DNA of 39,597 nucleotides, taken from positions 1-39,597 of the IMG/VR virus record IMGVR_UViG_3300021138_000075; one strand, written 5' to 3'. The position numbers and the translations under genes were made by a program. The notes under the pieces are model-generated. The model saw only the letters and a program-made list of their open reading frames with translations, did no database searches and was not told the DNA's origin. Shown here piece by piece: positions 21,387 through 28,578 of the stretch (positions within the stretch are counted from its first letter, which is position 1; each line of letters opens with the position of its first letter). This DNA comes from a virus.

Positions 21387-22605
21387 GCAATTTTCAGAAG
21401 CCTGGACTCCCAGAATTCCACCTCCTAAATTAGACCCAACCAGAAAAGGATTTCATTGGTTGGATAAAGCAACACACAATTTAGCTACTAATATCGCATT
21501 AGCTGGCCTAGCACAAGAACCATTCGATCCTGACACAAGTAATCCAGTTGATGTCAGATACGCTGAAATGTATGGACTAGGTCCAACATTTAATATTTCT
21601 CCAGACGAATTAGAAGATAGATTTAGAAAAGCTAGAGAGTCCGTAAATAAAGAAAAATATGCAAAAGCATTTGTCGCCGACATGGAAAAAATCTTAGGTA
21701 GAGATAGAAAAGATTTCTTAAATGGGGACAAGACTGCTATGCCCACTACCGCCACTCAGTGGAAACAATGGTTAGATCATACACTTTCTGAAAGAATTCA
21801 AAAAGCTATGAAAAATGACATTATTACTAATGATGAACTTCTTAAAACGATTAACCAACTGTACTGGAAACAAATTAAACAAACTTATAAAGGTCAATTA
21901 AGCGATAAGTTTGCAGATGTTCTTCTAAACAGCCAAATAATGAAAAGTTTAGATAAAAGAGTTGAACAAGATCCTAACATAAAGAATATTTTATACAAAA
22001 TAGGCGAAGTGGTTTATGATGACATATTTGTTCTTATACCTAAGTTAGCAAGAAAACCAGGCAATACCGCTAGCATTGGCGGAAGAAGACAAGCGTTCTC
22101 TGCTAATCCTGCACCAGCCTCTGCATCAACCCGCAGCGGTAATAACAATGACACAAACGATCATAAGCAAGATTGGCTTAGTCCTAATACCGATACTCGC
22201 AGCACAGGTGATGCTACAGGTAACACTGAAAATAGCACTAACCAAACTATTACATTAGGGGGAGAACGCTGGACTAAAAAGGCTAATGGTTGGGTTGATG
22301 CTAGCGGAAAACCGGCTAGAGCCGATATTGCTAAATCATTAGATTCAATTTTAGCACAAGCACAAAATCCTCAACAACCTAGACCAAATACTGGACCTAG
22401 ACGACGCACACCGGCACCTAATAATTCCCCAAATGTTAATATGACTTACCAAGGACAAAGAGTTAATCCTTCTACTGCAATATCGTTTAATCCGCCATCT
22501 AGTGGATTAAGTGAGTCGTTGATAAATACTATAAGCCAATTGTCTGCCAAAGAAAAAGCACGACTATTGAACGAGATTAAGAGAAGTTTGAGGAAACAAA
22601 AATGA
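21376..22605 (+). CDS. Virion-associated protein with NMTYQG domain (409 aa)
   Basis: A 409-aa protein. Residues 1 to about 230 are helical; an Asn/Thr/Ser-rich linker follows; then a small segment (GGERWTKKANGWVDASGKPA) and a C-terminal domain NVNMTYQGQRVNP ... ISQLSAKEKARLLNEI. The last part is repeated in the next protein. The low-complexity linker and late position suggest a core, scaffold or ejected protein. I cannot name it further. It overlaps both neighbours (11 bp and 4 bp). Confidence 0.6.
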   Translation: MRFEQFSEAWTPRIPPPKLDPTRKGFHWLDKATHNLATNIALAGLAQEPFDPDTSNPVDVRYAEMYGLGPTFNISPDELEDRFRKARESVNKEKYAKAFVADMEKILGRDRKDFLNGDKTAMPTTATQWKQWLDHTLSERIQKAMKNDIITNDELLKTINQLYWKQIKQTYKGQLSDKFADVLLNSQIMKSLDKRVEQDPNIKNILYKIGEVVYDDIFVLIPKLARKPGNTASIGGRRQAFSANPAPASASTRSGNNNDTNDHKQDWLSPNTDTRSTGDATGNTENSTNQTITLGGERWTKKANGWVDASGKPARADIAKSLDSILAQAQNPQQPRPNTGPRRRTPAPNNSPNVNMTYQGQRVNPSTAISFNPPSSGLSESLINTISQLSAKEKARLLNEIKRSLRKQK

Positions 22606-23345
22606 AAATTAACGATTTAGTTGTAAAAGAGTCTAAAATATATTACCTTGAGCAAATGCATCTTGATCACCAGTATCTTGAAGAAGGATTTGCTTCCTCT
22701 GTAGGCTCCGGATTAGGTAAGGCTTCTCAATGGTTAGGAAAAGGAGTCGGCGGTGTAGTAGGCGGCGCAGTAGGTATGGGCAAACAGTTTGCAAAGGGAT
22801 TTGGTGGAGGGTATCATGGTGCTCAAGCAGCAGTAACCGGTCAAGCCTCTGCCCCACGTGGCCAATCTGCCCCACGTGGCCAATCTGCCCCACGCGGTCA
22901 ATCTGCTCCTAGACGATTTGGTCATAATGTAAATATGACTTATCAAGGTATGCCAGTAAACACTTCTGGGCTAAGTTCATATAATCCTGCCACTGCTACA
23001 ATGCCAGGCGGCACAGCATCATCTTATCAACAAGTTGCAAGTCAAATCGCAAAACTTTCTCCACAAGAAAAGCAGCAACTGGTTTCGGTACTGCAAAAAG
23101 AATTAACCACTCAACCAGCAGCAACGGCAACACCTCCAGAACAACCACAGCAACCCGAAGCACCAGCAGCACCAGCAGCCCCGGCAGCAGCCCCTACAGC
23201 AGGAACTACCGCTACTGGCGTTAACTATAGCTCGAACTTTCAACCAGCGGCAAACCCATTGGGTATAAATGCAACTAATTGGATTAACCCTAAATCTTCT
23301 CAGGTAACAATGAATCCTAACTTGCAAGGTAGACGCAACAGATAA
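22602..23345 (+). CDS. Virion-associated protein with glycine zipper and NMTYQG domain (247 aa)
   Basis: A 247-aa protein. Residues about 30-70 form a Gly-rich amphipathic/hydrophobic stretch (GVGGVVGGAVGMGKQFAKGF). Three SAPRGQ repeats follow, then NVNMTYQGMPVNT and QIAKLSPQEKQQLVSVLQKE, matching the C-terminus of the preceding protein. A Pro/Ala-rich linker and an Asn-rich tail end it. The Gly zipper suggests interaction with membrane, as in injected phage proteins; this is inference. The start overlaps the upstream stop as ATGA. Confidence 0.6.
   Translation: MKINDLVVKESKIYYLEQMHLDHQYLEEGFASSVGSGLGKASQWLGKGVGGVVGGAVGMGKQFAKGFGGGYHGAQAAVTGQASAPRGQSAPRGQSAPRGQSAPRRFGHNVNMTYQGMPVNTSGLSSYNPATATMPGGTASSYQQVASQIAKLSPQEKQQLVSVLQKELTTQPAATATPPEQPQQPEAPAAPAAPAAAPTAGTTATGVNYSSNFQPAANPLGINATNWINPKSSQVTMNPNLQGRRNR
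22848..22901 (+). repeat. 18-bp tandem repeat (three copies)
   Basis: Three copies of an 18-bp unit (TCTGCCCCACGTGGCCAA) at 22848, 22866 and 22884, with the last slightly changed and a degenerate fourth beginning at 22902. It encodes SAPRGQ repeats. Confidence 0.9.
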
Positions 23346-23353
23346 TCTTCAAT

Positions 23354-24505
23354 ATGAACCTTACAGAATCACTACGCGAATTAACAGATAAACTCTCTAA
23401 GATAAGTTTAGTAGAGGCTAAGGGCCATTTGGATCATCCTGAAGACTTAGTATTCTTGCGCGATGCACCTGGGGCAGTCGAAGCACTAAACAGTATAATT
23501 AATACTATCGAAAATCCTAGAAATGTAACTATTAAATGGGATGGATATCCTGCACTTATTTTTGGACACGATGCTAATGGTAGATTTTCTATCATGGACA
23601 AGCACATGTTTAACAAAGCAGGTGGCACAGGTAGACAAGTATACAGCCCAAGTGATTTTATCAAATACGATGCAGACCGTGGCGTTAATCGCGGGGAATT
23701 GTCACGAATTATAACTGATATATGGCCAGGCTTAGAAAAAGCATCTAAAGGCACAAAAGGTTACTATTGGGGAGACTTGTTGTTCAGCAATACACTCGTA
23801 CCTAATAATCAAGGCGTTTATAGTTTCAAAGCAAATCCTAACGGTATTACTTATACTGTAAATCCTGACAGCGATATCGGTAAACTAATGACCAATAAAA
23901 CAGCAGGGGTAGCAGTTCATCAGTTCTTAAACACTGATGCAGCAACTACAGACGATGCACAGTCATTAAATGGAACAATTGGTAAGTTAAAAAATAACAG
24001 CAATGTAGCAATTATTCCAAGTGCGATGCCTAGCCCACCTGCGCTAAAAGCAGATGCAAGACTAGTAAGAAAGGCTCAAAATAACATTAGTAAATACGGT
24101 CCTGCTATACAAGAACTAATGACAACTGCACCACAAGCAAGAAATACATTTAATGGGCTATTCACCACATTCATCAATCAGCGTATTAGAAATGGTGACT
24201 TAAAGAACCTGTACAGTGAATTTACTAAATATTTTGAAACTCGTCCTATGACTGCTTCCATGAAGCAAAAACTAACAGATCATTTAAGAAAGAATAAAGA
24301 AGGTTTAGTTGGTGCTTTTACAGTTTGGGTAGATTTGTACAACTTAAAGCAGCACATAGTTCATCAGTTGAATAAAGCAGCAGAATCCAGCCCAGTTCAG
24401 GGCTATCTTCAAGATGGGACTGCTTCTCAAGAGGGATTTGTTGCTAACGGGTTGAAATTTGTAGACAGATTAGGTTTCAGCCGTCAAAATCTACAAGGCC
24501 GCTAA
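23354..24505 (+). CDS. Ligase-like nucleotidyltransferase domain protein
   Basis: A 383-aa protein. IKWDGYPALIFG near residues 60-71 has the KxDG form of motif I of the covalent nucleotidyltransferase (DNA/RNA ligase) fold. GYYWGDLLFSN near 136 and YSFKANPNGITYTV near 156 follow at ligase motif III/IV spacing, and RGEL precedes them. The region matches a family I recall from T4-like cyanophages as DUF6267. The C-terminal half is helical. No standard ligase OB domain is obvious. Whether it joins nucleic acids or only binds them is unknown. It lies among structural genes. Confidence 0.65.
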   Translation: MNLTESLRELTDKLSKISLVEAKGHLDHPEDLVFLRDAPGAVEALNSIINTIENPRNVTIKWDGYPALIFGHDANGRFSIMDKHMFNKAGGTGRQVYSPSDFIKYDADRGVNRGELSRIITDIWPGLEKASKGTKGYYWGDLLFSNTLVPNNQGVYSFKANPNGITYTVNPDSDIGKLMTNKTAGVAVHQFLNTDAATTDDAQSLNGTIGKLKNNSNVAIIPSAMPSPPALKADARLVRKAQNNISKYGPAIQELMTTAPQARNTFNGLFTTFINQRIRNGDLKNLYSEFTKYFETRPMTASMKQKLTDHLRKNKEGLVGAFTVWVDLYNLKQHIVHQLNKAAESSPVQGYLQDGTASQEGFVANGLKFVDRLGFSRQNLQGR

Positions 24506-25164
24506 ACTAATCTCCAATTTCTTCTGTGTTTATATTTCCCCCTTATCAGTTTGGACATAGCATCATCGTTCAGCTGGGTTTTCAACATAAGTTCCTTTCT
24601 AGTACCTGTTACAATTTCTCCAGTAATAATGTTTTCTAAATTATAAAATGTTTTATCACTTTTGGGGTGATTTAAACCGGTAACTCCTTTAAAATGCATA
24701 GGGGGAGTATAGTTCCTTAAATCTCTATTTTTAGCTAACCATGGATGTGACTCATTTTTTACTTTATTAAATTGTCTAATTCTACTTTTTTCTGCAAACT
24801 CTCCTTTAAAATCACCTCTCGCTTTTCTCATAGCAATAAGGGCTCTGTTACGCTCACTTGAAAAATTATGTATGCCTTTTTTACTTCTTTCTAACTGTTG
24901 TTTTCTTGCCATAGCTGATCTTTCTTCAGGCGTTAATTTCATTCTTTTTGCTAAAGCGAGACATGCACCATAATCACCTTGTTTTTTGTGTATATCATAA
25001 TGTTCTTGTATTGTTACTGCAATTAAATTATTTGGATCGTTGTTGTTATGCTTGCCATCAATATGATGTATATCATAACTTCTATTATTTTCATCTTTGG
25101 GTATCGGGCCTACGTGATTTTCATAAATTTTACGATGTTTATTAGTTCCACAATATTTACACAT
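24502..25164 (-). CDS. HNH homing endonuclease
   Basis: A 220-aa minus-strand protein. The N-terminus has CKYC and a His-Asn-His core: YDIHHIDGKHNNNDPNNLI and QEHYDIHKKQGDYG. Basic DNA-binding helices follow. The ATG has AAGGAA 6 nt upstream and a late-promoter-like octamer further up. Its end overlaps the ligase-like gene by 4 bp. It is a free-standing mobile endonuclease inserted in the structural cluster. Confidence 0.88.
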   Translation of the reverse strand: MCKYCGTNKHRKIYENHVGPIPKDENNRSYDIHHIDGKHNNNDPNNLIAVTIQEHYDIHKKQGDYGACLALAKRMKLTPEERSAMARKQQLERSKKGIHNFSSERNRALIAMRKARGDFKGEFAEKSRIRQFNKVKNESHPWLAKNRDLRNYTPPMHFKGVTGLNHPKSDKTFYNLENIITGEIVTGTRKELMLKTQLNDDAMSKLIRGKYKHRRNWRLV

Positions 25165-25194
25165 ACTATTTCCTTAGCACTGTCTGCATACAAT

Positions 25195-25202
25195 TATTTA
25201 TT
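25195..25202 (-). promoter_or_regulatory. Late-promoter-like element
   Basis: AATAAATA on the minus strand, about 30 nt before the HNH gene start. Confidence 0.5.
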
Positions 25203-25251
25203 CCAATATGATAAAAAAATGAACCATAAAACCTACTTTTTTGAAAAAAAT

Positions 25252-25259
25252 AGTAAATA
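25252..25259 (+). promoter_or_regulatory. Late-promoter-like element
   Basis: AGTAAATA within the palindrome AGTAAATACT, upstream of the abundant virion protein candidate at 25304. Confidence 0.55.
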
Positions 25260-25303
25260 CTATCATGCTACAGTAGGTAGCAACAAACATAGGAATTAAT
25301 AAC

Positions 25304-25729
25304 ATGGCACAATTTACACGTACAAACGGTGACTTTTATCCAGTAATGAACTTAGACTGGCCTGCATATACTAACCCTGGCGTTAACGCAATTGACTCGG
25401 GTTACGTAGTACAGCCACAAGGTCCAAAGTTAGACTTCTTCACAATTTCAGCAGCTTCAACTACACACTTCAGTGCAACACAGGCTAACGTTATTGTTGA
25501 AACAATCCAACAATTAGCAACAGTTTACATGTATGAATATACATCAACAACAACTGATACTCTTGCTTTTGCCGTATACCCAACAGGTGCATGGGCAGTA
25601 GACAACAGTTACGGTGCAAATGCTAACGTAACAGCTGCTGTAATCTCAGCATTGTCAACAGCAGGCGTTGCAAACACAGTTACTGGTGCAAACTCAGCAA
25701 CATTCACAACAATCTACACTGGTCTCTAA
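25304..25729 (+). CDS. Probable abundant virion protein (141 aa)
   Basis: A 141-aa protein rich in Thr, Ala, Asn and Ser, with few charged residues and a beta-rich pattern (TISAASTTHFSATQANVIVE). AGGAATT lies upstream, a late promoter before that, and a strong intrinsic terminator directly after, so it forms its own transcription unit. Such a unit suggests high expression, for example a decoration or tail protein. No family recognised. Confidence 0.65.
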   Translation: MAQFTRTNGDFYPVMNLDWPAYTNPGVNAIDSGYVVQPQGPKLDFFTISAASTTHFSATQANVIVETIQQLATVYMYEYTSTTTDTLAFAVYPTGAWAVDNSYGANANVTAAVISALSTAGVANTVTGANSATFTTIYTGL

Positions 25730-25755
25730 TACTAGTCTGATTGTTCAAAACAAAG

Positions 25756-25783
25756 AACCCGAGATTTATTCTCGGGTTTTTTT
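25756..25783 (+). terminator. Intrinsic terminator
   Basis: AACCCGAG / CTCGGGTT stem of 8 bp (25756-25763 with 25771-25778) and a run of seven T at 25777-25783. It ends the 25304 unit. Confidence 0.9.
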
Positions 25784-25788
25784 GCCTC

Positions 25789-25796
25789 TCTAAATA
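25789..25796 (+). promoter_or_regulatory. Late-promoter-like element, near-leaderless
   Basis: TCTAAATA ends 4 nt before the ATG at 25801. Confidence 0.5.
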
Positions 25797-25800
25797 CAAC

Positions 25801-26256
25801 ATGAATCATCTTTTCAGTTGTTATACACTTTTTGATTGTACACAAACTCATGTGCTTAACAGATCAAAGCCAATGGCTAGTGATATTCCTGAAGTGTGGA
25901 TGCATAAAAGGAATACACAGGCTAACTTTGATACTATATTGCAAGCAATCTCACTAAGATCACAGCCCGAAATAGTAAAGATTCCTACAAAGATCATGAT
26001 TACACTTGATGATGACAAATTTGGGTTTCTTTATAAGGGCTATGAAGAAGAAGTAATAGCGTGGACTTTTGATTTTTACATACAGCATCCTAGCGTGTTT
26101 AATGACGGGATAGAAGATTTGGGATACTTATACAGCGATTGTGATGGAGTGCCAATGATAAAATGTAACACTGAATGGCACCGAGTGTCTAATTTCTTAG
26201 ATACTACGCCTGAACTTAGAAACATCTATTTCTTATACCATGAACAAAGCCAATAA
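25801..26256 (+). CDS. Conserved hypothetical late protein (151 aa)
   Basis: A 151-aa protein starting MNHLFSCYTLFD, with RNTQANFDTILQAISLR, GYLYSDCDGVPMI and TPELRNIYFLYHEQ. I recall this pattern from other T4-like marine phages, which is why I chose the ATG at 25801 over the earlier frame start and the later ATG at 25873. There is no ribosome site; the late octamer is only 4 nt away. Function unknown. It overlaps the next gene by 17 bp. Confidence 0.65.
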   Translation: MNHLFSCYTLFDCTQTHVLNRSKPMASDIPEVWMHKRNTQANFDTILQAISLRSQPEIVKIPTKIMITLDDDKFGFLYKGYEEEVIAWTFDFYIQHPSVFNDGIEDLGYLYSDCDGVPMIKCNTEWHRVSNFLDTTPELRNIYFLYHEQSQ

Positions 26257-26722
26257 AATAAAACAGTTCTTTTCTAAGGAACTGGCTAAAGACATTCAAA
26301 GCATATTGCTCTTAGAAGCATCTGATGGTACTTATTTGGCTTTTGGTAAGTATAGTATACGTCCAGTTAACGATTGTTATGAAGTACTCACAATTAAAGA
26401 ACCCTGGCGTACGAAACCCATATTCTCAAGTCTCAAGATAGCACTGGCATGGTGCGTTTACGACAAATACTGTATGGTAAAAGAAGCAAATAGATTGCCC
26501 CACATTGACACCGAATTATCTGGAATTCAAATAAGTTTGGCTGTTCTGCAACAAAAATTAAAAAAGACTAACAGTTCAGAAGATAAATTCATATATCTAG
26601 CCAAAATACAAGAATCTAAATATAGAAAAGCACAGATTCTAAAAGAAATAAACTACCATGTTGGTATTACTTCACTTTGGCAAAAAGAGAAATTTAGGAA
26701 ATTTGATCCTACATATTCTTAA
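26240..26722 (+). CDS. Hypothetical protein (160 aa)
   Basis: A 160-aa basic protein starting at an ATG within the end of the 25801 gene. It has an N-terminal alpha/beta region (LLEASDGTYLAFGKY) and a helical C-terminal half (ISLAVLQQKLKKT, LKEINYHVGI). I recognise no family. It probably shares the transcript of the previous gene. Confidence 0.55.
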   Translation: MNKANKIKQFFSKELAKDIQSILLLEASDGTYLAFGKYSIRPVNDCYEVLTIKEPWRTKPIFSSLKIALAWCVYDKYCMVKEANRLPHIDTELSGIQISLAVLQQKLKKTNSSEDKFIYLAKIQESKYRKAQILKEINYHVGITSLWQKEKFRKFDPTYS

Positions 26723-26728
26723 TACTCT

Positions 26729-26736
26729 GATAAATA
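26729..26736 (+). promoter_or_regulatory. Late-promoter-like element
   Basis: GATAAATA followed by a leader of about 24 nt to the ATG at 26761. Confidence 0.6.
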
Positions 26737-26760
26737 CACTAATAAGACTGGAAACACACT

Positions 26761-27468
26761 ATGAAACTCAACGATTTGACTCCTAAAAATCATGCTGTAA
26801 AGGCTCTAAAAGAAAGTTTTAATTATGACTTTGATCCCTCACATATGGGTAGAGAAACAGCAATTAGAATGCTTAGAAAAGTGCAGGGCTTAAAAAATGA
26901 AGTAAGAGCCAGCCAAAATTTCTATGAAAATCAAAACTCACCTTCTTATATGAAGTTAGTATTCATGGAACAAGCATTGCACCAGCATATTATTGCTAAC
27001 AAGCCGCGCGCTCCTAGAATCGTTGTTGAAAATGAAGAAGTAGAAAAGTCGCAAGTTATTTTGGCTGCACAAGACATGGTTGACTCTATTCAGAAAATGG
27101 TAGAAGAAGTTAACGACATGCTTGTTAAAGAGTTACCTGCTCTTACAACTAGCATTGAAAATGAAATTGGCGTTAACGAAAGCGGACAATTTAATCAACA
27201 AGCAACAGAATCATTGAGTGGGCTAAACCAAGCCTTGACACAAGCCAAGACTGCAATGCAAAATGCATTAAATGGTTTAACAGGTCAGGGTGGAAGCCCA
27301 GAAGCATTTGCTCCTCCTGGGGGAGAAGCACCGCCTGCAGGCGGAGAAGAAGGGCCACCTGCCCCACCAGAAGGAGAAGCACCTCCTGAAGAGGCTGCAC
27401 CTGAAGAAGCACCAGCAGAAGAACCTGAAGAAATGCCCGAACCTAACGTTGGTCGTGAAAAGAGATAA
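26761..27468 (+). CDS. Late protein with acidic Pro/Glu/Ala tail (235 aa)
   Basis: A 235-aa protein. Residues 1 to about 180 are helical and likely coiled coil (SQVILAAQDMVDSIQKMVEE, ESLSGLNQALTQAKTAMQ). The last 50 residues are Pro/Glu/Ala/Gly repeats. Such a layout suits a prohead core/scaffold or virion linker protein, but this is inference. Late promoter upstream; the next ORF follows 3 nt after the stop. Confidence 0.6.
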   Translation: MKLNDLTPKNHAVKALKESFNYDFDPSHMGRETAIRMLRKVQGLKNEVRASQNFYENQNSPSYMKLVFMEQALHQHIIANKPRAPRIVVENEEVEKSQVILAAQDMVDSIQKMVEEVNDMLVKELPALTTSIENEIGVNESGQFNQQATESLSGLNQALTQAKTAMQNALNGLTGQGGSPEAFAPPGGEAPPAGGEEGPPAPPEGEAPPEEAAPEEAPAEEPEEMPEPNVGREKR

Positions 27469-27471
27469 TTA

Positions 27472-27813
27472 ATGTATCTTTTTGAATTAGACAGTGAAGA
27501 GCCATTGGTCGCTAAAATTATTGCAGTAAGCGACCAATTGGCTACCGATGTTAAGTTAGGCAAAATAACGCCCGATTGGACAGTGGAAGATTTGCTCAGG
27601 TATTACAGCAAATATGATGTAGTGTTAAGCAGAAATGATTTGTACAACATGATCAAGCAGCCGCCCTTAATGAATTACATTACTAATATCCAAGGTGATA
27701 ATGTAATCTTCAAGGGTCAGAAAGAAAAACCAGTAAATACTGAACCGCCTCCTGCCCCAGAAGATCAGCAAAAAATTGTAAAGAAGATGGCTAAAAAAGC
27801 ATCAAAGAAGTAA
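27472..27813 (+). CDS. Hypothetical late protein (113 aa)
   Basis: A 113-aa protein. An alpha-helical N-terminal domain (VAKIIAVSDQLATDVK, TVEDLLRYYSKYD) is followed by a Pro/Lys-rich tail (TEPPPAPEDQQ ... KKMAKKASKK). It begins 3 nt after the 26761 gene, which has a tail of opposite charge (acidic), so the two may interact. Unknown function. Confidence 0.6.
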   Translation: MYLFELDSEEPLVAKIIAVSDQLATDVKLGKITPDWTVEDLLRYYSKYDVVLSRNDLYNMIKQPPLMNYITNIQGDNVIFKGQKEKPVNTEPPPAPEDQQKIVKKMAKKASKK

Positions 27814-27841
27814 TTGACATTATTACAATTTTTGCTATAAT
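27814..27841 (+). promoter_or_regulatory. Strong sigma70-like promoter, predicted leaderless start
   Basis: TTGACA at 27814-27819, 16-nt spacer, TATAAT at 27836-27841, then 6 nt to the nuclease ATG at 27848. Confidence 0.8.
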
Positions 27842-27847
27842 GATCTA

Positions 27848-28534
27848 ATGTATATACCTGACAAATTTCCTTATAAAGCACTACAGCGAGAAACTCTAAA
27901 CGGTTCTAGACACTATGTAACACCAACTGGTGAAAAAGTACCCAGTGTTACTACAATCTTAGACGCTACCAAATCTGAAGAATCTAAGAAAGCATTAAGC
28001 GAATGGCGTAAACGAGTAGGTGCTGAAAAAGCACAGCAGATTACTACTGAAGCCGCAGGACGCGGTACTAGAATGCACAAATGGTTAGAGAACTATGTTA
28101 AGACGGGAGAAATGGGTACCCCGGGTACTAATCCCTACAGCATTCAAAGTCACAGAATGGCTGACTCTATTATCCAGCAAGGTCTTGTAAATTGCACTGA
28201 ATTTTGGGGTACCGAAATATCACTTTACTATCCTGATATATATGCAGGTACTACTGATTTAGTAGGAGTACATGGAGGTTCTCCTGCTATCTTAGACTTC
28301 AAGCAAACTAACAAACCTAAAAAGCAAGAATGGATCGATGACTACTTTATACAGTTAGCAGCATATGCTAATGCACATAATAAAGTTTGGGGAACTGATA
28401 TTCAGAAAGGTGTTATTCTGATGTGTAGCGCAGATAACATTTATCAAGAATTTATCATCGAAGGTAAAGAATTCGATCAATGGACAGATCGATGGTTTAA
28501 TCGTTTAGAAGAATACTACAAGAAATTCTTATAA
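27848..28534 (+). CDS. PD-(D/E)XK exonuclease (RecB/Cas4-like)
   Basis: A 228-aa nuclease. The N-terminal PSVTTILDATKS and GRGTRMHKWLE (with the His of RecB-type motifs), then TEISLYYPDIYAGTTDLVG (Asp) and AILDFKQTNK (D-x-K) form the PD-(D/E)XK core; YFIQLAAYANAH is the QxxxY helix. Similar phage enzymes are annotated as exonucleases in cyanophages. It processes DNA ends. It sits among late genes but has a consensus sigma70-type promoter whose start falls on the ATG. Confidence 0.85.
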   Translation: MYIPDKFPYKALQRETLNGSRHYVTPTGEKVPSVTTILDATKSEESKKALSEWRKRVGAEKAQQITTEAAGRGTRMHKWLENYVKTGEMGTPGTNPYSIQSHRMADSIIQQGLVNCTEFWGTEISLYYPDIYAGTTDLVGVHGGSPAILDFKQTNKPKKQEWIDDYFIQLAAYANAHNKVWGTDIQKGVILMCSADNIYQEFIIEGKEFDQWTDRWFNRLEEYYKKFL

Positions 28535-28544
28535 CCCCAAAAAT

Positions 28545-28552
28545 GATAAATA
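28545..28552 (+). promoter_or_regulatory. Late-promoter-like element for tail fibre
   Basis: GATAAATA, whose last two bases begin the inverted repeat 28551-28578. Confidence 0.6.
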
Positions 28553-28578
28553 GATTTAATACGAGTATATTAAATCTA
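28551..28578 (+). promoter_or_regulatory. Hairpin abutting the tail-fibre start codon
   Basis: TAGATTTAAT (28551-28560) pairs with ATTAAATCTA (28569-28578) around an 8-nt loop; the last A is the A of the ATG. No ribosome site is seen. Confidence 0.65.
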
